Assembly: GCA_022820505.1 (NCBI GenBank) | Contig: JAJEFK010000049.1 | Coordinates: 1 to 51,976 of the forward strand | Length of the DNA stretch: 51,976 bases | Direction: 5' to 3' | DNA from: Acidimicrobiia bacterium | Lineage (GTDB): Bacteria; Actinomycetota; Acidimicrobiia; Acidimicrobiales; Poriferisodalaceae | Shown here: piece by piece, positions 32,018 through 41,312 of the stretch | Position numbering within the stretch: position 1 is the first letter of the stretch | How the letters are laid out: each line of letters opens with the position of its first letter | Program-made: the position numbers and the translations under genes | The notes under the pieces: generated by a model | Seen by the model: the letters and a program-made list of their open reading frames with translations, nothing else | Told to the model about the DNA's origin: nothing | The model's database searches: none

Positions 32018-32275
32018 TTACTCGTCGGCGTTGGCTATGAGATCCATGTCTTCGCTGCAGCAGCGCGGCGGCTCCGGGTGTTGTACCGGGGCGCGTGTCA
32101 TGCGCATCTCGGTGCCGCAGAGGCTGCACCGGTAGGTGAGTCGCACCCGTCGCAGCTCCCCGGGCGGGGGCGGCGGGGGAATCGGCCGCGAGAACGTGGC
32201 CATCATTCGCAGGCCGAGCCGGTACACGATGTAGATGAACACCAGCGAGAGCGGCACGGCCAGCCACAGGCTCAC
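32018..32275 (-). CDS. Small membrane protein with C-terminal zinc ribbon
   Basis: An 85-aa protein with one N-terminal transmembrane helix (WLAVPLSLVFIYIVYRL, about 4-20), a proline run (PIPPPPPPGE) and a C-terminal Cys cluster: C-S-L-C at about 50-53 and C-C at about 72-73, consistent with a zinc ribbon. Function unknown. GTG 32275 is used because TAGCGT lies exactly 6 nt upstream on the minus strand, the leaderless pattern seen elsewhere. It is convergent with crgA. Confidence 0.7.
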   Translation of the reverse strand: MSLWLAVPLSLVFIYIVYRLGLRMMATFSRPIPPPPPPGELRRVRLTYRCSLCGTEMRMTRAPVQHPEPPRCCSEDMDLIANADE

Positions 32276-32343
32276 GTTCTCACGCTAGTGGCGCGCGCCT
32301 TTCTTGCCGTAGGAGCCTGACCGCTTGTGACATTGTTTGTCTC

Positions 32344-32604
32344 GTGCGGCCTTCTGGAACTGAGCCGGGGGATTTTGTCGAATACGACATGGACCTCTAC
32401 GAAGCGCAACGGCGCAGCGCCATGCGGGCTGCGCTGGAGGCCAGCCGGGCCGAGCTCTCTGCGGAACTCGGCGTTGAGCTCCAGGTCGCCAGCGAAGGCA
32501 ACGAGCTGGTGCTGGTGGACGCCGAGGGTGTTCGCTACCGGGCGAGCTTGAACCCCCGCGGGCGTCTGGTGCTGACCGCCGCCCGGAAAGCAAGCCTGCT
32601 CTAG
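32344..32604 (+). CDS. Small conserved-looking hypothetical protein
   Basis: An 86-aa protein, mostly helical and then beta-rich (LGVELQVASEGNELVLVDAEGVRYRASLNPRGRLVLTAA). Third codon positions from about 32389 onward are strongly G/C, supporting real coding. The start is uncertain: GTG 32344 or ATG 32389 (MDLYEAQRRSAM). No signal or membrane segment; function not recognised. Its TAG shares bases with the stop of the opposite-strand DUF3499 gene (CTAG at 32601-32604). Confidence 0.55.
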   Translation: MRPSGTEPGDFVEYDMDLYEAQRRSAMRAALEASRAELSAELGVELQVASEGNELVLVDAEGVRYRASLNPRGRLVLTAARKASLL

Positions 32605-32993
32605 CCCGAGGGTGCTGCTCGGAAGGCTCGTTCGAGCAGCGACGGCGGTGCCGGTTCGCGGTCGGGCTCTGGCTGCGGCATCTCGGCCGGCTCGGGTCGG
32701 GACCGGGGCTTGAAGAGCGGTTCGGCGCTCTCGGCGGCCCCGGCGCTCGGTTCAGAGGGGGCCACGACTGGTTCTGGCTCGGGAGCCCGCTGATCGTCCA
32801 GCTCCCACCCGACCGGAACCTTGATCCGGTCTGCATGGGTGCGACACAGCGGCATGATCATGTCGCGCTGGCGGGAGGTGCCAGCAATGGTGGCGGCGTC
32901 GAGGTCGTAGAGCCACGCCCTCGTTCCGGGCACGTCGTAGCCCAGCCCTGCGGTGGCCATCTCGGTGCACATCCCTCGAACACACTGCAACAT
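32601..32993 (-). CDS. DUF3499-family protein
   Basis: A 130-aa protein. CVRGMCTEMATAGLGYD near the N-terminus, TRAWLYDLDA and LCRTHADRIKVPVGWELDDQR match the DUF3499 pattern (two cysteines, a Tyr/Trp-containing segment, then L-C-x-x-H-A and P-x-G-W-E-x-x-D), which probably forms a small metal-binding fold. The C-terminal 60 residues are Pro/Glu-rich and disordered. DUF3499 is an actinobacterial marker of unknown function. ATG 32993 is preferred because homology begins there and GGAAG lies upstream; the open frame to 33158 is not supported. Confidence 0.8.
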   Translation of the reverse strand: MLQCVRGMCTEMATAGLGYDVPGTRAWLYDLDAATIAGTSRQRDMIMPLCRTHADRIKVPVGWELDDQRAPEPEPVVAPSEPSAGAAESAEPLFKPRSRPEPAEMPQPEPDREPAPPSLLERAFRAAPSG

Positions 32994-33142
32994 GGCTTCC
33001 GAAGGTACCGGCGCGCCCCGGCCCGTTAGGGGATAGGCAGTTCGCCGCTCGGGCCCGGGCTCAGCCTCCCAGAACCGATCTCGGTAGGGTTCACTGCGCC
33101 AGCGGCAGACCTGCGGCTGGCGAGCACACGAGGGGAGCAGCT

Positions 33143-34477
33143 GTGGTTGGCGGAGCATTGAAGTCCGCGAGCATGGACGATTTCGATCTGCGGATGTCCA
33201 CCGAGGTCGAGCCGCTGTACGAAGCGGTCAAGGCGTTCATCCGCGACGAGGTCGACCCCATCACCGAGGAATTCCACCGGATGGGCGAGAACCGCGAAGA
33301 TCGCTGGAGCTGGGCGCCCGGTCAGCTCGAGCTGCTGGAGAGTGCCAAGACGAAGGCACGCGAGCAGGGGCTGTGGAACTTCTTCCTGCCCGACGCCGAC
33401 ACCGGCGAGGGCCTGAGCAACCTGGACTACGCCTACATCGCCAATGAGCTGGGCAAGAACCGGCTGGCCTCGGAATGCCTGAACTGCTCAGCACCCGACA
33501 CCGGCAACATGGAAGTCATCGAGCGTGTCGGCACCCCGGAACAGAAGAAACAGTGGCTCGAACCGCTGCTCGAAGGCAAGATCCGCTCCGCCTACGCCAT
33601 GACCGAGCCTGCAGTGATGAGCTCGGACGCAAAACAGGTGCAGACCAATGCCGTGCTCGACGGCGACGAGTGGCTGATCAACGGCGAGAAGTTCTACATC
33701 TCAGGTGCCGGCGACCCGCGCTGCAAGATCATGATCACCATGGTCCGCACCAACCCCGACGCGGACACCTACAAGCAGCAGTCGCAGATCCTCGTGCCGA
33801 TCGACACGCCCGGCGTGGAGATCCTGGGGCCGATGCACGTCTTCGGCGCCGACGACGCGCCGCACGGGCACATGCACATCCTGTTCAACGACGTGCGCGT
33901 CCCCAGGGAGAACATCCTGCTCGGCGAGGGCCGGGGCTTTGAGATCAGCCAGCTCCGGCTGGGCCCGGGCCGCATCCACCACTGCATGCGCTCGATCGGC
34001 TCGGCCGAGAAGGCCATCGAGATGATGGTCGACCGGGGCGTGAACCGCGAGGGCTTCGGAAAGAAGCTCATCAACCTCGGCAAGAACATGGAGATCGTGT
34101 CTCGGTCACGCATCGAGGTGGAGGCCATGCGGCTGATGGTGCTGCGGGCGGCGAAGGCCATGGACACGCTGGGCAACGCGGAGGCCCGGGTGTGGGTGAG
34201 CGCCGTCAAGGCGATGGTGCCCGAGAAGTGCTGCGACATCATCAACGAGGCCATCCAGATGCACGGCGCGGCCGGCGTCTCGCAGTGGTTCCCGCTGGCG
34301 GACATGTGGCACGCTCAGCGGACGCTGCGGTTGGCTGATGGGCCTGATGAGGTGCATCACCATGTTGTGGCTCGGGCTGAGGTTCGCACTCGTGAGTCGG
34401 AGCGGGCTATGGGGTTTGCTGCCGATCACACTCTGGATGGGCCTCGTCAGCCTGCGATGGCTTTCTCTGGCCCGTAA
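33143..34477 (+). CDS. Acyl-CoA dehydrogenase (ACAD10/11-like)
   Basis: A 444-aa flavoenzyme of fatty-acid beta-oxidation type. AYAMTEPAVMSSDAKQVQT is the flavin/substrate signature in the ACAD10/11-like form, LINGEKFYISGAGDPR follows, and the C-terminal block AIQMHGAAGVSQWFPLADMWHAQRTLRLADGPDEVH is distinctive for this subgroup. GTG 33143 is preceded by GAGGGGAG at ideal spacing; ATG 33173 (MDDFDLRMST) is the alternative. Third-position bases switch from G/C to T-rich codons in the last 50 codons. It is convergent with the acyl-CoA synthetase and probably works with it. Confidence 0.9.
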   Translation: MVGGALKSASMDDFDLRMSTEVEPLYEAVKAFIRDEVDPITEEFHRMGENREDRWSWAPGQLELLESAKTKAREQGLWNFFLPDADTGEGLSNLDYAYIANELGKNRLASECLNCSAPDTGNMEVIERVGTPEQKKQWLEPLLEGKIRSAYAMTEPAVMSSDAKQVQTNAVLDGDEWLINGEKFYISGAGDPRCKIMITMVRTNPDADTYKQQSQILVPIDTPGVEILGPMHVFGADDAPHGHMHILFNDVRVPRENILLGEGRGFEISQLRLGPGRIHHCMRSIGSAEKAIEMMVDRGVNREGFGKKLINLGKNMEIVSRSRIEVEAMRLMVLRAAKAMDTLGNAEARVWVSAVKAMVPEKCCDIINEAIQMHGAAGVSQWFPLADMWHAQRTLRLADGPDEVHHHVVARAEVRTRESERAMGFAADHTLDGPRQPAMAFSGP

Positions 34478-34487
34478 CTACACCCGC

Positions 34488-36155
34488 TCAAGCATGAGTG
34501 GGGTCGCCGAGGTCTTGTAGGGCCCAGTCTCGGAGCTCTACTTTGCGGATCTTGCCGGAGGGGGTGGCTGGCATCTCCTTGACGAAGATCACGTGGCGCG
34601 GGATCTTGAAGCTGGCGATGCGGCCTCGACAGCGCTCGATGAGCGACTCCTCGGTGATGTCGGGCGGGGCTGTCGCGGTGAGCTGCACGAAGGCGACGGG
34701 GACCTCTACGAGGCGGGGGTCGGGGTAGCCGACTACTGCTATCTGCTCGACGCCGTCGACTTCGAGCAGGTAGCCCTCCACCTCGGCCGGTGAGACGTTC
34801 TCGCCGCCGACCTTGAGCATGTCCTTGTGACGGCCGATGAAGACGGCGTGGCCGTCGGGGCGCATCCTGGCGATGTCGCCGGTGTCGAGCCAGCCGTCAT
34901 CACCGAGCACTTCGGCTGTGGCCTCGGGGCGGCGCCAGTACTCCTCCATGACGGTGTAGCCGCGGACGAACAACGCCCCGGGGGTGTCGGGCGGGCATTC
35001 GGCGCCGGTTTCCAAGTCGCGAATCTGGTACTCGATGCCGTCCATGGGGTAGCCGGAGGCCTCGGTGCGCTGCTCGACCGTGTGTGTCGGATGGCTGCAG
35101 CTCACGAATGCCCACGACTCGCTCATGCCCCAGCCCGAGATGGTCGGGCAGAACACTTCTTGAGCCCGCCGGGCAATCGGGGTGGACGATTCCATGCCGG
35201 CCGCGAGGGTTCCCATGCGCAGGCTGGACACGTCTCGGGGGTGCTCGTCCTGGGCTCGCAGCAGGTCGCCCCAGTGCGAGTCGAATCCGTGCAGGACCGT
35301 GCCGCCGATGTCCTCCACCGCAGCCAGGACCGCCGCTGGGTCGAAGACGTCGAACAGCACTTGGCAGCCGCCGGTGAGCACCGCCTGGATCGACACCTCG
35401 CCGTAGCCGAACAGGTGGAACAGCGGCAGGTAGCTCATGTGGATGTCATTGCTGGTATGGCCCAGCAGCATCGAGCGCTCACGGCTGTTACGCAGCGGGC
35501 GGTGGGTATGCACCACACCCTTGGGATGACCGGTGGTGCCCGACGTGTACGCCAGCATCATGCGGTCGTCGACGGTCACGCTGGCGGCGCGAGCGGCCAG
35601 CTCCTCATCGGAGACGCTCTCCCCCGCGGTGAGCAGATCGTCCCAGCTCATCGCATCGGCCAAGGCGTCGTCGCGCGCGGCGCCAGTGAGCACCAACTGT
35701 TCCAAATGGCCTGCGCCAGCAATCTCGGCGTAGGCCTCGCAGAGCATCTGGCGGAAGTCGATCGGCCCCGACTGGTCGATGGAGATCATGAACCGGCTCT
35801 CCGACTGCGCCGCCGTGTACGCGACGTCGTCGGTGCGGTACCGGGTGTTGAGCGGCACGATGCAGCCGCCCACCTTGGGGATGGCGTACTGCAGCCACAG
35901 CCACTCGGGCAGGTTGGTCATCCACACCGCGACGTGATCGCCGATCTGGGCACCCAGCGCCATCAGCCCCTTGGCCACGCGGTCGACTTCAGCCGCGAAG
36001 TCGGCGTAGCTCCACTGACGGTCGCCGAAGATCACCGCAGGACGGTTCCCCCACTTGCGGGCCGCCCGGTCGACGGCGTCGCCCAGCAGCAGCCAGTCGT
36101 AGGTCGCTCCTTCAGAGGAAACGCGGACTGCATTGCCTTCTCGTTGCTCCGACAT
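34488..36155 (-). CDS. AMP-forming acyl-CoA synthetase
   Basis: A 555-aa ligase of the ANL superfamily. The P-loop-like MLAYTSGTTGHPKGVVHTH, the SGWGMSES motif, DDGWLDTGDIARM and the C-terminal catalytic lysine segment PATPSGKIRKVEL are all present. It activates a carboxylic acid to acyl-AMP and then acyl-CoA; chain length cannot be predicted. ATG 36155 is used (GTG 36158 is adjacent), with GGAAG just upstream. Located between an acyl-CoA dehydrogenase and an SDR dehydrogenase, consistent with a catabolic acyl-CoA module. Confidence 0.93.
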   Translation of the reverse strand: MSEQREGNAVRVSSEGATYDWLLLGDAVDRAARKWGNRPAVIFGDRQWSYADFAAEVDRVAKGLMALGAQIGDHVAVWMTNLPEWLWLQYAIPKVGGCIVPLNTRYRTDDVAYTAAQSESRFMISIDQSGPIDFRQMLCEAYAEIAGAGHLEQLVLTGAARDDALADAMSWDDLLTAGESVSDEELAARAASVTVDDRMMLAYTSGTTGHPKGVVHTHRPLRNSRERSMLLGHTSNDIHMSYLPLFHLFGYGEVSIQAVLTGGCQVLFDVFDPAAVLAAVEDIGGTVLHGFDSHWGDLLRAQDEHPRDVSSLRMGTLAAGMESSTPIARRAQEVFCPTISGWGMSESWAFVSCSHPTHTVEQRTEASGYPMDGIEYQIRDLETGAECPPDTPGALFVRGYTVMEEYWRRPEATAEVLGDDGWLDTGDIARMRPDGHAVFIGRHKDMLKVGGENVSPAEVEGYLLEVDGVEQIAVVGYPDPRLVEVPVAFVQLTATAPPDITEESLIERCRGRIASFKIPRHVIFVKEMPATPSGKIRKVELRDWALQDLGDPTHA

Positions 36156-36328
36156 CACTTCCCGCTCTTGTTCCCAGTGCTTATGTGATTGGGCTCACGG
36201 GCCGCTCGGGCCACGGCTTCGCCATCCGGCTCAGCCTCCGCGCCATCGTCGCAGCGTAGAACGGCAGCCCGACGGTCCGCGGGGCTACGTTGAGCGGGTT
36301 CGTGCCCCCGCCTGAAGGAGACCCCGAG

Positions 36329-37357
36329 GTGGACTTCGACCTGATGACCGGATCGTCCACCTGGAGCGATGCGGCCGATCTGGCCCGCAAGGTGGAGGGC
36401 GCCGGTTTCTCCGGGATGCTCTACACCGAGACCGGCCAAGTGCCGTGGATGCAGCTCGCCGCGGCCGCCATGGCGGCCCCCAGCCTGACCTTCACCACTG
36501 GCATCGCCGTGGCCTTCCCTCGCAGCCCGATGGTGTCGGCCCAGATCGCCTGGGAACTGGCCGGCGAGACCAACGGCCGGTTCCGGCTCGGGCTCGGCAG
36601 CCAAGTGAAGGGTCACATCGTGCGGCGCTACGGAGCCGAGTTCGATCGGCCGGCGGCGCGCATGCGCGATTACGTGGGAGCGGTGCAGGCGTGCCTGCGG
36701 GCGTTCCGGCGGGAAGAGAAGCTCAGCTATGAAGGCGAGTTCTTCAACCTGAGCTTGCTGCCAGCCCAGTGGGCGCCTCGCAGCCACGACTACGGCGACG
36801 TGAAGGTCGACATCTCATCGGTCGGGCCGATCATGAACGGCGTAGCCGGCGAGGTTGCCGACGGCGTGCACGTCCACCCGATGCACACCATGCATTACAT
36901 CCGCGAGCGACTCCTGCCCGAAGTGGCCCAGGGTGCCGAGCGGACTGGTCGCGGCGTCGATGAGATCGACCTCATCGTGCCGGTGTTCGCCGCGCCGGGC
37001 GACTCCCCCGAGGAACTGGCACCGCTCGTCCGGCGAGCCAAGACACAGATCGCCTTCTACGGCACCACGCCGAACTACTCGTTCCAGTTCACCGACCTGG
37101 GGTACGAAGGCGTGACTGCTGCGCTGCGCGAGCGCATGGCGGCGGGCGACATCGCCGGCATGGCCGACTGCATCACCGACGACATGCTGGAGCACTTCGC
37201 GCTGGTGGCCCCGTGGGACGAGATGGCCGACCGGTTGAAGGACCGCTACACCGGCACCGCAAGCCGGGTGGTCATGTACCTGGCGGAGGAACAGATCCGC
37301 AAGGACCCCGACATGGTCCACAAGTGGGGCGACGTGGCGCAGGCCACCCGCTCCTAG
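36329..37357 (+). CDS. Luciferase-like (probably F420-dependent) oxidoreductase
   Basis: A 342-aa TIM-barrel protein of the bacterial luciferase-like superfamily. SSTWSDAADLARKVEGAGFSGMLYTE, FTTGIAVAFPRSPMVSAQIAWEL and NGRFRLGLGSQVKGHIVRRYG are the characteristic blocks and match the actinobacterial F420-dependent subgroup. Substrate unknown. GTG 36329 follows AAGGAG by 8 bp; the TTG at 36290 in the same frame has no such support. It sits 39 bp upstream of an SDR gene, probably co-transcribed. Confidence 0.88.
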   Translation: MDFDLMTGSSTWSDAADLARKVEGAGFSGMLYTETGQVPWMQLAAAAMAAPSLTFTTGIAVAFPRSPMVSAQIAWELAGETNGRFRLGLGSQVKGHIVRRYGAEFDRPAARMRDYVGAVQACLRAFRREEKLSYEGEFFNLSLLPAQWAPRSHDYGDVKVDISSVGPIMNGVAGEVADGVHVHPMHTMHYIRERLLPEVAQGAERTGRGVDEIDLIVPVFAAPGDSPEELAPLVRRAKTQIAFYGTTPNYSFQFTDLGYEGVTAALRERMAAGDIAGMADCITDDMLEHFALVAPWDEMADRLKDRYTGTASRVVMYLAEEQIRKDPDMVHKWGDVAQATRS

Positions 37358-37396
37358 AGCGCTCCACGGCCCGAGCGCCTGACGACAGGAGACAGC

Positions 37397-38167
37397 GTGA
37401 GCGACCCAGACAGCACGACCCGGGTGGCCCTGGTGACGGGCGGCGGCAGGGGCATCGGCCGGGAGATCTGCCTGGGACTGGCCAGCGACGGCCGGCGTGT
37501 CGCAGTGGCTGACCTGCGGGTGCCCGAGGCCGCCGAGACAGCGGCCGCCATCAACACCAAGGGCGGCACCGCCATTGCCGTCGAGATGGACGTGGCCAAT
37601 GCCGACGCCGTCTCAGCAGGCCTGCAGACGGTGGCGAACGAACTCGGACCCGTCGAAGTGCTGGTCAACTGCGCCGGCTGGGACGTGCTGACTCCATTCG
37701 TGGCGACCGACGAGGACTTCTGGGACCGGATCATCGAGATCAACTACAAGGGCCCGCTCCGCACAACCCATGGATGCCTGCCGGCCATGATCGAAGCGGG
37801 CTTCGGGCGGATCGTGAACATCGGCTCGGACGCCGGGCGGGTCGGTTCCTCGGGCGAGGCCGTCTACGCCGGCGCCAAGGGCGGCGTGATCGCCTTCACC
37901 AAGACCATCGCTCGCGAGGTGGCGCGTCGCGGCATCACTGCGAACGTGGTGTGCCCGGGGCCGACGGATACTCCCCTGCTGGAGGAGATCGCCTCGGCTA
38001 CTGACATGAGCGACAAGATCATCGGGGCGATGGCTCGGGCTGTTCCTATGAAGCGGATTGGGCAGCCGCATGAGGTTGCGGCGGCTGTGGTGTTCTTGTG
38101 CGGCGAGGAAGCGGGCTACATCACCGGGCAGACGCTGTCGGTCAGCGGTGGCCTCACCATGGCCTGA
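37397..38167 (+). CDS. Short-chain dehydrogenase/reductase (BadH-like)
   Basis: A 256-aa classical [18 protein letters not shown] is the NAD(P)-binding T-G-x-x-x-G-x-G; the catalytic Ser lies in [13 protein letters not shown] and the Y-x-x-x-K in Y-A-G-A-K. NCAGWD and [11 protein letters not shown] resemble 2-hydroxycyclohexanecarboxyl-CoA dehydrogenase and 3-hydroxyacyl-CoA dehydrogenases, fitting acyl-CoA breakdown. AGGAG lies 5 bp before GTG 37397. The last 40 codons shift to T-ending codons, as in the acyl-CoA dehydrogenase upstream. Confidence 0.92.
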   Translation: MSDPDSTTRVALVTGGGRGIGREICLGLASDGRRVAVADLRVPEAAETAAAINTKGGTAIAVEMDVANADAVSAGLQTVANELGPVEVLVNCAGWDVLTPFVATDEDFWDRIIEINYKGPLRTTHGCLPAMIEAGFGRIVNIGSDAGRVGSSGEAVYAGAKGGVIAFTKTIAREVARRGITANVVCPGPTDTPLLEEIASATDMSDKIIGAMARAVPMKRIGQPHEVAAAVVFLCGEEAGYITGQTLSVSGGLTMA

Positions 38168-38396
38168 TGCCCTCGCCCAGAGGCCGAAATCGCATACCCG
38201 CTGGTCAAGGACCGGTGCTGGCCATCGTGATTCACTCAGCAGCTCCACGAAGAGGCTGACGATGTCTTTTCAACTGTGATTCAGCATGCACATCCACGCG
38301 TGTACTGCTACTTACTGAACGTATGGTAAGCATGGCGCAGCGGAAGGTTCGTGGCGAGCCGTCTCGCCCGAGCCCGTAGCTCGAAAGGAGAGCATC
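38168..38396. other. Intergenic region without recognisable gene
   Basis: Contains an AT-richer stretch around 38260-38330 with CTTAC-N10-GTAAG (38311-38330), which may include the protease promoter. The region ends in a strong ribosome-binding site, AAAGGAG. No RNA gene or repeat family recognised. Confidence 0.3.
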
Positions 38397-39875
38397 ATGC
38401 GCCACCAACACCCCCACTACCCGCAAGCAGCCCGAGGGGACCCACCGAGCCGAAACGCACGGCGACTGACAGCCGTGCTGGTTGCCGCAGCAGCACTCGG
38501 TGCGCTCCAGCCAACCGCCGCTCACGCAGAGCCCGCTCCGGACGCAGAGGCCACGATTCCGCCGATCGTGGCCTCTTACGCGTCTGACTACTCAGTCACG
38601 ACAACAGAGGCACAGCGACGTCTTGAGCGCATCCCCAAGATGCAAGAGGTCATTGCATCACTGCGCAACGCTGAGGCATCGCGGCTGGCGGGGTGGGGTA
38701 TCGATCATCACGGGCCATTGACCGCTTGGGTATGGCTCACCGGTGACGAACCTCCCAGCACTGCGTCCACAGCCATTGCCGACGCCCATACCGACGTGCA
38801 GATCCGTACCGGCGCCACACACAGCCACGCCGAATTGCTCGCCGCACAGGACCGATTCGGCAACGGCGGAGACATCAAGTCCGTCGGCGCAGTCGGCCAA
38901 ACCGGGGAGTCCACCTCTGGGTCGGACTGGCTCGACGAACTCTCCTCGATCGTCACCTTCACCGGACTCGATCTTGGCAACAACGGCATCTACATCGGCG
39001 TAGACCCAGAACTCGCCGCTGATGCGGTACCCCACGGTCCGGACAATCCCCACGCGACCGGGAGCCCAGGGCCGGTCGGGCGCGCAGACGACCAGAACAA
39101 CTCTGACGCACGGCTCACGGCGGCGATCGCGCACTTGTCCAGAGATCTCGACGAGCACATCGATGTTGCTTTCGAGGTCGTCGACGGCCGCGGCGTCGCA
39201 CCCGACACTGAGTTCGATGGCGGCCGAGGCATGAGCACTTGCACGTCAGGCTTCGCCGCTGTGACCCGCGACACCGAGGTCTACGGAATAGTGACCGCTG
39301 GGCACTGCCGCAACTCACAATCGATGCGGGGCGTTTCGCTCCCGTGGCTCAGAGGCTACGAAAGCCGCAGAGCCGACGCTCAATTCCACAGCATTCCCAC
39401 AGGATCAGGTCACATCCTTCACGACGATTACGTCTGCAACACTTCGGGCTGGTGGCACTCAGTCTGCGACGTTCAGGGTGACACCACACGTGGCCAGATG
39501 CAGAATGACTACATCTGCCACACAGGCAAGAACACCGGCACGACATGCGGCACCGTGACGGACATCAGCTACCGGCCGACTTCCAGTGACGCCTGCCGCT
39601 ACGGCAGCGAGACAGGGCGCACGATTACGTGCAGCAGCGTCTTCGTCCGAGTCGAAGGGCCCTCGCTGTATTCGTGTGGTGGCGACAGTGGAGGGCCATG
39701 GTTCAATCTCGGAGTGGCTTACGGCATCCATATGGGCAGTATCCACCTGACAAGCACTCCCGATGCCAACAAATGCTACGTACCTGCGGTAGCCGCGTTC
39801 TTCTCGGCGATCGACGAAGTTAAATCACTCCTCAACGTCAACATCCTCAACGCCGGAAGCGTCACGGTCGAATAG
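38397..39875 (+). CDS. Secreted chymotrypsin-fold serine protease (S1, alpha-lytic/streptogrisin-like)
   Basis: A 492-aa preproprotease. A Sec signal (RRLTAVLVAAAALGALQPTAAHA) ends near residue 45, followed by a pro-region of about 220 residues. The mature domain starts near GGRGMSTCTSGF (about 276). The triad is visible: His about 303 in GIVTAGHC, Asp in RRADAQFHS and Ser about 431 in CGGDSGGPW. Eight or more cysteines suggest several disulfides. The long pro-region suggests an intramolecular foldase, as in alpha-lytic protease. AAAGGAG precedes ATG 38397. The following lipoprotein gene starts 31 bp downstream. Confidence 0.9.
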   Translation: MRHQHPHYPQAARGDPPSRNARRLTAVLVAAAALGALQPTAAHAEPAPDAEATIPPIVASYASDYSVTTTEAQRRLERIPKMQEVIASLRNAEASRLAGWGIDHHGPLTAWVWLTGDEPPSTASTAIADAHTDVQIRTGATHSHAELLAAQDRFGNGGDIKSVGAVGQTGESTSGSDWLDELSSIVTFTGLDLGNNGIYIGVDPELAADAVPHGPDNPHATGSPGPVGRADDQNNSDARLTAAIAHLSRDLDEHIDVAFEVVDGRGVAPDTEFDGGRGMSTCTSGFAAVTRDTEVYGIVTAGHCRNSQSMRGVSLPWLRGYESRRADAQFHSIPTGSGHILHDDYVCNTSGWWHSVCDVQGDTTRGQMQNDYICHTGKNTGTTCGTVTDISYRPTSSDACRYGSETGRTITCSSVFVRVEGPSLYSCGGDSGGPWFNLGVAYGIHMGSIHLTSTPDANKCYVPAVAAFFSAIDEVKSLLNVNILNAGSVTVE

Positions 39876-39906
39876 GTCCGATTGGGTGACGAGGCAGTAA
39901 CACGAC

Positions 39907-40440
39907 ATGCACGTGTACACCCCCTTCAAGCTGGCATCACTGCAGCGGTATCGGCTCCCAGTGCTCATCATCGTGGCGTCGTTGGTGCTGGCGGGTTGCG
40001 ATCATGTCGGCCTGCCCGAGCGGCCCAGAACGGCGTACGCGCCTGAATTTGAAGGCATGTGGGAGCATCCGCACCGCGGTTCTCCGTTTGTCGAGAGCGG
40101 TTATCTGCGCGAGGGCACGCTGGCAATTGAGGGTTCATGCGTACTCATTGTCGAAGGCGGGTCACAAGAACGCCTCATGCTCTTGCTGCCTCGTCTCTTG
40201 CCGCTTTACCGACCACCTGCATCCGGCAGCAGAGACATACAAGCTGGAGGCCCCGAATACGCCGCGGCGTGGCTGCCGACGCTGTACGACGAAGAATCGC
40301 AGTCACTGTGGGTCGGCAGCGGTGAACGGGTACGAGCCGGAGACAGAGTGTCCGTCAGCGGGTTCTCGTCAGGTGATCATGTCGAGAAATGCAATGCGGA
40401 TTGGTCGTTTCGCGCGGACCACATCGAGCAATGGCCTTGA
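39907..40440 (+). CDS. Lipoprotein of unknown function
   Basis: A 177-aa protein with a long n-region and a lipobox L-A-G-C at about residues 29-31 (VLIIVASLVLAGCDHVG). The mature part contains WEHPHRGSPFVESGYLREGTLAIEGSCVLI and a beta-rich C-terminus with two further cysteines. No known family. It follows the secreted protease closely and may be co-transcribed, so an anchor, inhibitor or substrate-linked role is conceivable but not shown. Composition is slightly AT-richer than the flanks. Confidence 0.6.
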   Translation: MHVYTPFKLASLQRYRLPVLIIVASLVLAGCDHVGLPERPRTAYAPEFEGMWEHPHRGSPFVESGYLREGTLAIEGSCVLIVEGGSQERLMLLLPRLLPLYRPPASGSRDIQAGGPEYAAAWLPTLYDEESQSLWVGSGERVRAGDRVSVSGFSSGDHVEKCNADWSFRADHIEQWP

Positions 40441-40529
40441 CGCATGCGTCCGTTGAGGCACGGCGGCGCAACTCAGAGCGATTTTGGTCTCGGGCGGACT
40501 ATCGGGTTCCCGTCACTGGCGACAATGGA

Positions 40530-41282
40530 TCAGGCGCCGTAGTCGGGATCGCGGCGTTCGGCGAAGGCCCTCAGGCCCTCTTTCGCGTCGGGGGAGGCGA
40601 AGGCTGCCCGGGTGTATTCCTGGTAGAGCCGCAGGCCGTCGGCCAGCGACATCTCCCTGCCGCGCAGGGCCATCTCCTTGGTCATGCGAATGGCGGCGGG
40701 ACCGTTGGCGGCGATCTGGTCGGCGATGCCACGGGCAGTCGCCTGCAGGTCTTCCGGCGCTGTCATCTCGCTGACCAGCCCGATGCGCAGCGCCTCGGCA
40801 GCGTCGACGAACGAGCCGGTCAGCAGCAGCCGCATCGCGTCCGACGAGCCGATCAGCCCCGGCAGCCTGAGCGCGCCGTAGCCGTGCAGGATGGCCCAGC
40901 GCACTTCGGGGCAGCCGAACTGGGCGGTGTCGTCGCAGACCCGGATGTCACAGAACAGCGCCAGCTCCAGCCCGCCCGCCAGGCAGTAGCCCTGGATCGC
41001 GGCGATCGTGGGCTTGGCGGTCTCCATACCGATGTCGAACCGGTCAGGCCGCCACGGCATCCAAGCAGTTCGATCCGCGAACTCGCCGAGATCGTGGCCC
41101 GACGTGAACGCCCTGCCGGTCCCGGTCACGATCGTGCAGCGCACAGCAGAGTCAGCGTCGGACGCGAGCAGTGCCTCGCCGATGCCGTGGTACATCTCGT
41201 CGGTCATCGCATTGAGCTTGTCGGGCCGGTTCAACGTGATCGTCGCCACGTGCCCGTCGACCTCGTAGGTCACCTCATCCAT
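40530..41282 (-). CDS. Enoyl-CoA hydratase/isomerase family protein
   Basis: A 250-aa crotonase-fold protein. ITLNRPDKLNAMTDEMY, TGTGRAFTSGHDLGEFAD (oxyanion-hole segment) and AIQGYCLAGGLELALFCDIRV are typical. At the position of the second catalytic Glu the sequence is AQFGCPEVRWAILHGYG, retaining Glu in P-E-V. It hydrates 2-enoyl-CoA in beta-oxidation or acts as a related isomerase. ATG 41282 follows GAGAGG by about 9 bp; the TTG at 41288 is not needed. Confidence 0.9.
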   Translation of the reverse strand: MDEVTYEVDGHVATITLNRPDKLNAMTDEMYHGIGEALLASDADSAVRCTIVTGTGRAFTSGHDLGEFADRTAWMPWRPDRFDIGMETAKPTIAAIQGYCLAGGLELALFCDIRVCDDTAQFGCPEVRWAILHGYGALRLPGLIGSSDAMRLLLTGSFVDAAEALRIGLVSEMTAPEDLQATARGIADQIAANGPAAIRMTKEMALRGREMSLADGLRLYQEYTRAAFASPDAKEGLRAFAERRDPDYGA

Positions 41283-41312
41283 AGCCAACCCCTCTCAGCC
41301 TCTGGGCGAGAT

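Noticed and set aside
34338..34520. 60-aa hydrophobic plus-strand frame at the acyl-CoA dehydrogenase 3' end
   Set aside because: Out-of-frame shadow within a conserved coding region; hydrophobicity arises from T/G-rich composition.
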